Of a stretch of 64,000 nt of DNA, positions 59,527 to 64,000 are shown piece by piece. The first letter of the stretch is position 1. Every line of letters starts with the position of its first letter. Both the position numbers and the translations under genes were made by a program. The notes beneath the pieces are model-generated. The model made no database searches. It was given only the letters and a program-made list of their open reading frames with translations, and had not been told where the DNA came from. The stretch is from Sipunculus nudus (Eukaryota; Annelida; Sipuncula; Golfingiida; Sipunculidae): NCBI GenBank assembly GCA_026874595.1, contig CM049314.1, forward strand, positions 36,995,229-37,059,228, read 5' to 3'.

Positions 59527-59959
59527 AGGGTAAAACAAATCATTGATATGCAGTATACATTACATGAATATTTGCAAGAATTCAGAACTGCAGCATGTGT
59601 AACAGCCTTCAAGTGTCTCAGATATAGGTTCTTTCAATTTCAATTCTCAACAGGACTGAGTTGAAAAAACAAAAGCGATCTCATATCTTTAGAAATTCCA
59701 ATTATAAGATATGAATCCACTAGTATCCATGTCTTGAAAGCATAAATGTATCTTTTCTTGAAATATTCAACACTATCTGTCATTGCTGGTGACTCTAGAA
59801 TAGCACTTTATATCTCAGGCCACAAGGACCTTGTTCATAAATATTTCTGCAAACCTGCAGAATAATGGCGCTCAAGATATTTCAAAAACTAAAATATTTG
59901 CTAAAACATATTTTAAAATATGTTATACATATTACATTTCAAATTGTAAGACAGCAATA

Positions 59960-60320
59960 CCTTTTCATGTAAAATCAATGGTAGTGTCTTTGCAAATTCA
60001 ACTAGGTCTGAATCTAAGAGTTTTGACTTCTCATACTTAATTTGTAAAATGTTACAATATTTTCATGACAGACAATTCCAGTTTTCTTGTGGTATTTTGC
60101 AGTGTCTGTGCAAATTTAGCTAGGTCTAAACCCAAGATATGATTATTTCTGTTACTTTGTAAAATGTTGCAAGTTTTTCATGAGAGACAATTCCAACTCT
60201 CTTGTGATATCATGGTGTCTGTGCAAAGCTAGATCTGAATCCAGAAGTTTTAAGTTCACTTACTTGGTAATGTGTTGCAAATTTTCCATTAGAGATCTTT
60301 CCATATCACAAGATTTCATG
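59960..60320. repeat. Three degenerate tandem copies, about 115-bp period
   Basis: 'gtgtctttgcaaa' at 59984, 'gtgtctgtgcaaa' at 60102 and the same at 60215 each precede 'aggtctgaatc'-like words, and each copy carries 'ttgtaaaatgttgcaa' and 'tttcatgagagacaattcc'. Divergence suggests an old repeat. Confidence 0.75.
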
Positions 60321-62512
60321 TCTGGGAAGCAAAAGTGCATATTCTTCTTCTTGATATATTCTCTGTCTTATCTGTTATCTCTTATCTGGCCACTCATTAT
60401 TCTGTTCATGGCATCCTGTGCTCATGGACCAGGATAGCTGATGTATAAGGTGGCTTCTGCAGGGCAGCCTGGTCGAACCCTTAACATCTCCATGTACTGA
60501 TAACATGTTATTTAAACTCCTACCTTCGTTTATCTCAGACAGTTAATGGATGTTGGTCTTAGGGTAAATCTACCAGATCCAGACATTGGTCTATCAAACA
60601 CTTTATACTATTCTGCATTGAATATTAAGCACTGGGAGCTATAAACCTGTCTCACCCAGCCAGACTGTTTATGTATATAAATGATACTTATGCTGTCATG
60701 TATATTTACTGATGAGAGGATATATAGGAACTCTCAAGAAAACCACTTCGATTTTAATCTTTGTCTCTCAAGACTTCAATTTTGTGTTATTTATTAGTTT
60801 GAGTATCACTTCATAATAGAAATTGTTTTTGGTGAAAGATTTGTATGTGTATTGATTATTGAAAGAGTTGAGTGATTAAATATTTTTTAAAATATATTAT
60901 TTTTACATTTAAATATGTCAAAAGAGAATTTAAATATATTAAAGCTAAAGGTTTTAGATTAATATGATTTATTTTAATGAAAACATCCTACCAGACTCTT
61001 TATATCAAATTTACAATGGTTTTCCACACAGAGCAGATAAAACAGATGATAAAAAATTGTAAAATTTAATCTGGCCATTATATTGCACATTCAAGATAAT
61101 AGTACCTATTTTATTATATCTACAGTTATTATCAGAACAGTTCATAATCATGTCAGCTAGTCCACCTTAATTGTTCCTGTACTGGTTGTTATCAAATGGA
61201 GTCTGATTAACGGTATATATATAGAACAAAATGTTTAATATGAAAACTTTTAAAGGGAAATGTTTAAATTTGACAGATACAAGGATAATATATATTAGAG
61301 TACAAGTAATTTGCTTCATTTGATTTGTACATAAAATGTACTTGCAATTTCCAATTTCAATTGTGTAGGAATTTCTTTTTACAGAGGGAAATGTAATTTA
61401 AATCACCCATTTTTTGAATGCAAGTTTTAATGATACCCAAGGACATTAAAAGTATAACTCCTGAAGAAATGTTGTTCTCCCTGGAGTGATCATGTGAAAA
61501 CCTATGGACTTCTTGGACTTATTTTCTGTAATAAAATTATGTCCACCTTTGGAACGAGTCTAAGTTGATGCCTCTGTGTTTTAAGTGGTAAACCTTGATA
61601 AGTACCCAAACAGAAGAAGGGTGCATGGGCCTCTACATTGATGCCAGGATAAATCATGATGAAATGCCATCAGCCGGACACTCCCTAATGATGGAGACAC
61701 ATACAGACTGTATCATGGTGCTCCGAGTCTGCTTCAGGTAATTCCCAGCTTTGGTATATGGTAGGCTACATTGTTGCAAAGGGGGAATATATTTGCTGGG
61801 TAATAGAGCGTCCGGTCTCGAAGACCAGACAGGGGTATCCCTTGAGGAGCTAACCAGGGTATAATTCACGGTCAAACATTGGCACATTTATCAGGACTAC
61901 CCCATGGCAAGGTGTCTGTGTCATAGTCCCTGGAAACTTCCAAGTCTGCTTCAGAGAGAGCTCATTTTTGTCTGTGTCGCAAACCTTGTGGTTTTCCATC
62001 TTTATCTGGAGGTATATAGATCCACAAGGACACCAAGCAGATCATGCTTGTTGATCTGTTAAGTCAACTGTATGACAGGCTGCTTCTTTTTCCTACCAGC
62101 ATTGGGAATATGGGAATTCTCTGGTGCAAGCAAATCCTTGTGTTCCATGCATAGATCCCTTCTCTTGTTTCACTTCTTCTACTGTCTTTATCTTATGGTG
62201 TTCTCTAATTGTTGATTATCTTCTCTTCAGTTATTTTCATTTTCTTTATGATAATTTATTCATACCTTCACCTAATTATGAAGGAAAAAAAACATAACTT
62301 GTTTGTTATTTTCTTTGATCTCTTTCTGTCTGCTCATTCTTCTCTCTTCTTTTTTCATCTTCTTGCTTCTATTCTTTTCTTCTCTGCTTTTCTATAAACA
62401 AATGTACATCTCATGCCCTCTTGTCACTTTCCTTTTTCATCTTCAGTCTCATGCATACTGATATAATCATCACACTAATAATAGTTTGTACCAGCCCAGC
62501 TAGAGTACAAAA
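60321..62512. other. Non-coding stretch
   Basis: A less AT-rich part lies at 61600-62060, with a minus-strand frame at 61654-61887 of no known domain. 62170-62400 is pyrimidine-rich. No supported gene. Confidence 0.5.
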
Positions 62513-62514
62513 TA

Positions 62515-62690
62515 CCGTAAAAAACTAAATTACAACCACCAGGGGGATCCTCAATAAATAGGTCACATTTTTTTAGTTGGTTGTCTGTTAGGGAGGTCTT
62601 ATATGAAGAACCATATAACCAGGACCATTAACAATTAGTCCTTATTTTTGGGGGTCCCTAAACAGGGGTGGTTGTAAGGCTAAGTTTTAC
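62515..62690. mobile_element. Pogo-like MITE, about 176 bp
   Basis: The left end 'ccgtaaaaaactaaatta' with 'caaccacc' matches the inverse of the right end 'ggtggttgtaa' with 'ggctaagttttac' over about 24 positions with gaps. It is flanked by TA (62513-62514 and 62691-62692). Its right part resembles that of 31756-31926 ('gtccc…gtggttgta…gttt.act'). An old non-coding copy. Confidence 0.5.
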
Positions 62691-62692
62691 TA

Positions 62693-63841
62693 AATACTAA
62701 ATTTAATACTTCACAATAATTATGACATACCAGTAATCAGCTTCTCTAATATGTCTTCATTTACGCCAGCAAAATCCAGAGTCCAGAAAGCCCTTTTGTA
62801 CAAGTGCTGGGTCATGTTTTTGCTGAGTATAATTGACTGATGAAAAGTCTTTTAATTAGAAACTGACACTTGTGGTCTTATCAGTGTAAGATTTTGCCGT
62901 GTCTTCTCAGCCAAAGTGTCTGAATACACCAGAGACATCTAAATTACATTCTAGCTGGCAGCATTATTAGTGTAAGTATATCTTTCTTGAGAATAACATT
63001 ACCTATGGTGGGATACAGAATTCCATTAATTAAAAGCTTCATCTGTAACAACAGAATTAAAGGTCAGTTTTTGTCCATGTGGTAAGATATTTATGTGGCA
63101 AATGAACACTATGCACAGATGCTCTTGTCATGGAAGAGTAGTTTCTTCGGGTCTTGTACCTGTGACACCAGATGTTCTAAAGCACATATAGTTCATAAAT
63201 TGGCTTACTGGCAATACACTACCGCTGTACTCCTGCAGATAAGACTTCTTATTGTACAGTGTAGGTGATACTAACATAACCTAACTGCAGTATATTTTAC
63301 ACATTTGTCTGGGAATGTTTTCTTTACTGAAAATTGTTCAAGATGAGGACCTGTGTAGAAAGATTTAAGTTTAGAACACTTAACTTTCCCAGCCACTGCA
63401 ATCTGTATTCCATGAAAGGTACTCTGCCAACATACTGTGGTTTCACGATTTCTTCATTTGAACTTTTTGTGATTGTTTTGTTTTTTGCAAATGCACCAGA
63501 AAAATGAAATAAACACACCAGTTTTTGTATTTATTATATGATATGAATAAATCCCGAACTATCTTGTTTATTTCTGTTACAGTCATGATAATAATATTTA
63601 ATGTGGATGTGCTTGGGCCAAATTAATATCATGCACAGGTTAGGTTGCTGATGAACAAACCATTTTTTCTGAGGTGTGCAGTGAATAACTAATCCATTTG
63701 TCTACAGATTGATGCATCATCTCATCTTGATCATCTAAGTATAAGAGGCATTTTATTTCTAAGGGTTACATATATTCGCAATTATTTCCCATTTGTGAAT
63801 ATCGGGAAATGAAAACCCTCATGACAATAGGAATTATTGAA

Positions 63842-63845
<4 letters not shown>
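62693..63845. other. Non-coding stretch
   Basis: Nothing recognised. Confidence 0.5.
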
Positions 63846-63872
<27 letters not shown>

Positions 63873-63922
63873 CTTTTGTTGTAGGTTTTATATATATATA
63901 TATATATATATCTTTTGTTGAA

Positions 63923-63990
<68 letters not shown>
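63846..63990. repeat. Three-block (TA)n microsatellite
   Basis: TA tracts at about 63847-63872, 63889-63911 and 63924-63990 are separated by 'tcttttgttg' spacers. The repeated spacer suggests that a TA tract with its flank was duplicated before expansion. Confidence 0.95.
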
Positions 63991-63992
<2 letters not shown>

Positions 63993-64000
63993 TACAGGAA

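Overview
This window looks like AT-rich metazoan nuclear DNA, most likely from a mollusc and perhaps a bivalve. I infer this from three things. The DNA is mostly non-coding, with splice-like signals and eukaryotic poly(A) signals. There is one metazoan-type glycosyltransferase gene. There are several dispersed repeats with runs of (GTCC)n and internal blocks built on 'aggtcaaaggtcaaggtcac', a style common in mollusc genomes. No bacterial operon, ribosome binding site or phage feature is present.

Genes: the only convincing protein-coding gene is on the minus strand at 5708-7606. It encodes a 632-residue type II membrane protein ending in a family 92 glycosyltransferase (GT92, formerly DUF23) domain. 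The coding region is a single exon. The 5' UTR begins at a good 3' splice site (exon edge 7718), an in-frame stop lies upstream of the start codon, and an AATAAA lies about 100 bases past the stop codon. The rest of the window appears to be intergenic or intronic.

Layout: 1-5580 has no gene and carries a 33-bp minisatellite and a TA microsatellite. 5580-7718 is the GT92 gene. 8161-8211 is a perfect 22-bp-arm palindrome, and 8965-9470 is a GATC-led minisatellite. 10990-13600 is a rolling-circle-type element (A) with a duplicated 677-bp core. 14760-16620 is a large 27-bp satellite-like array. 16.6-33.1 kb is mostly unique AT-rich DNA with two X-box (RFX-type) motifs, short tandem repeats, tRNA-derived SINE-like pieces and small pogo-like MITEs. 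33121-37274 is a second rolling-circle-type element (C) that contains a third one (E, 35396-37104) with near-textbook Helitron ends. 43178-44619 (D) is a diverged relative of E. 47.2-49.4 kb is a composite of tandem repeats ending in a 3' fragment (F) of the element A family. 50605-about 52090 (B) is another element A relative. 59125-59152 is a minus-strand Helitron-like 3' end. The window closes on a long TA microsatellite.

The most interesting content is the set of short non-autonomous rolling-circle elements. They fall into two structural groups. Group 1 (A, B, C, F) has 'agctcagctg' at the 5' end, 'cagctgagc' near the 3' end, then a 'gaccc..gggtc' hairpin and 'cttgtta'. Group 2 (E, D, and possibly H) ends in a hairpin, a 7-9 base spacer and CTAG followed by T. 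E additionally has 16-bp subterminal inverted repeats. None encodes a visible Rep/helicase, so all would depend on a protein made elsewhere. Family assignments were made by eye, without any database search.
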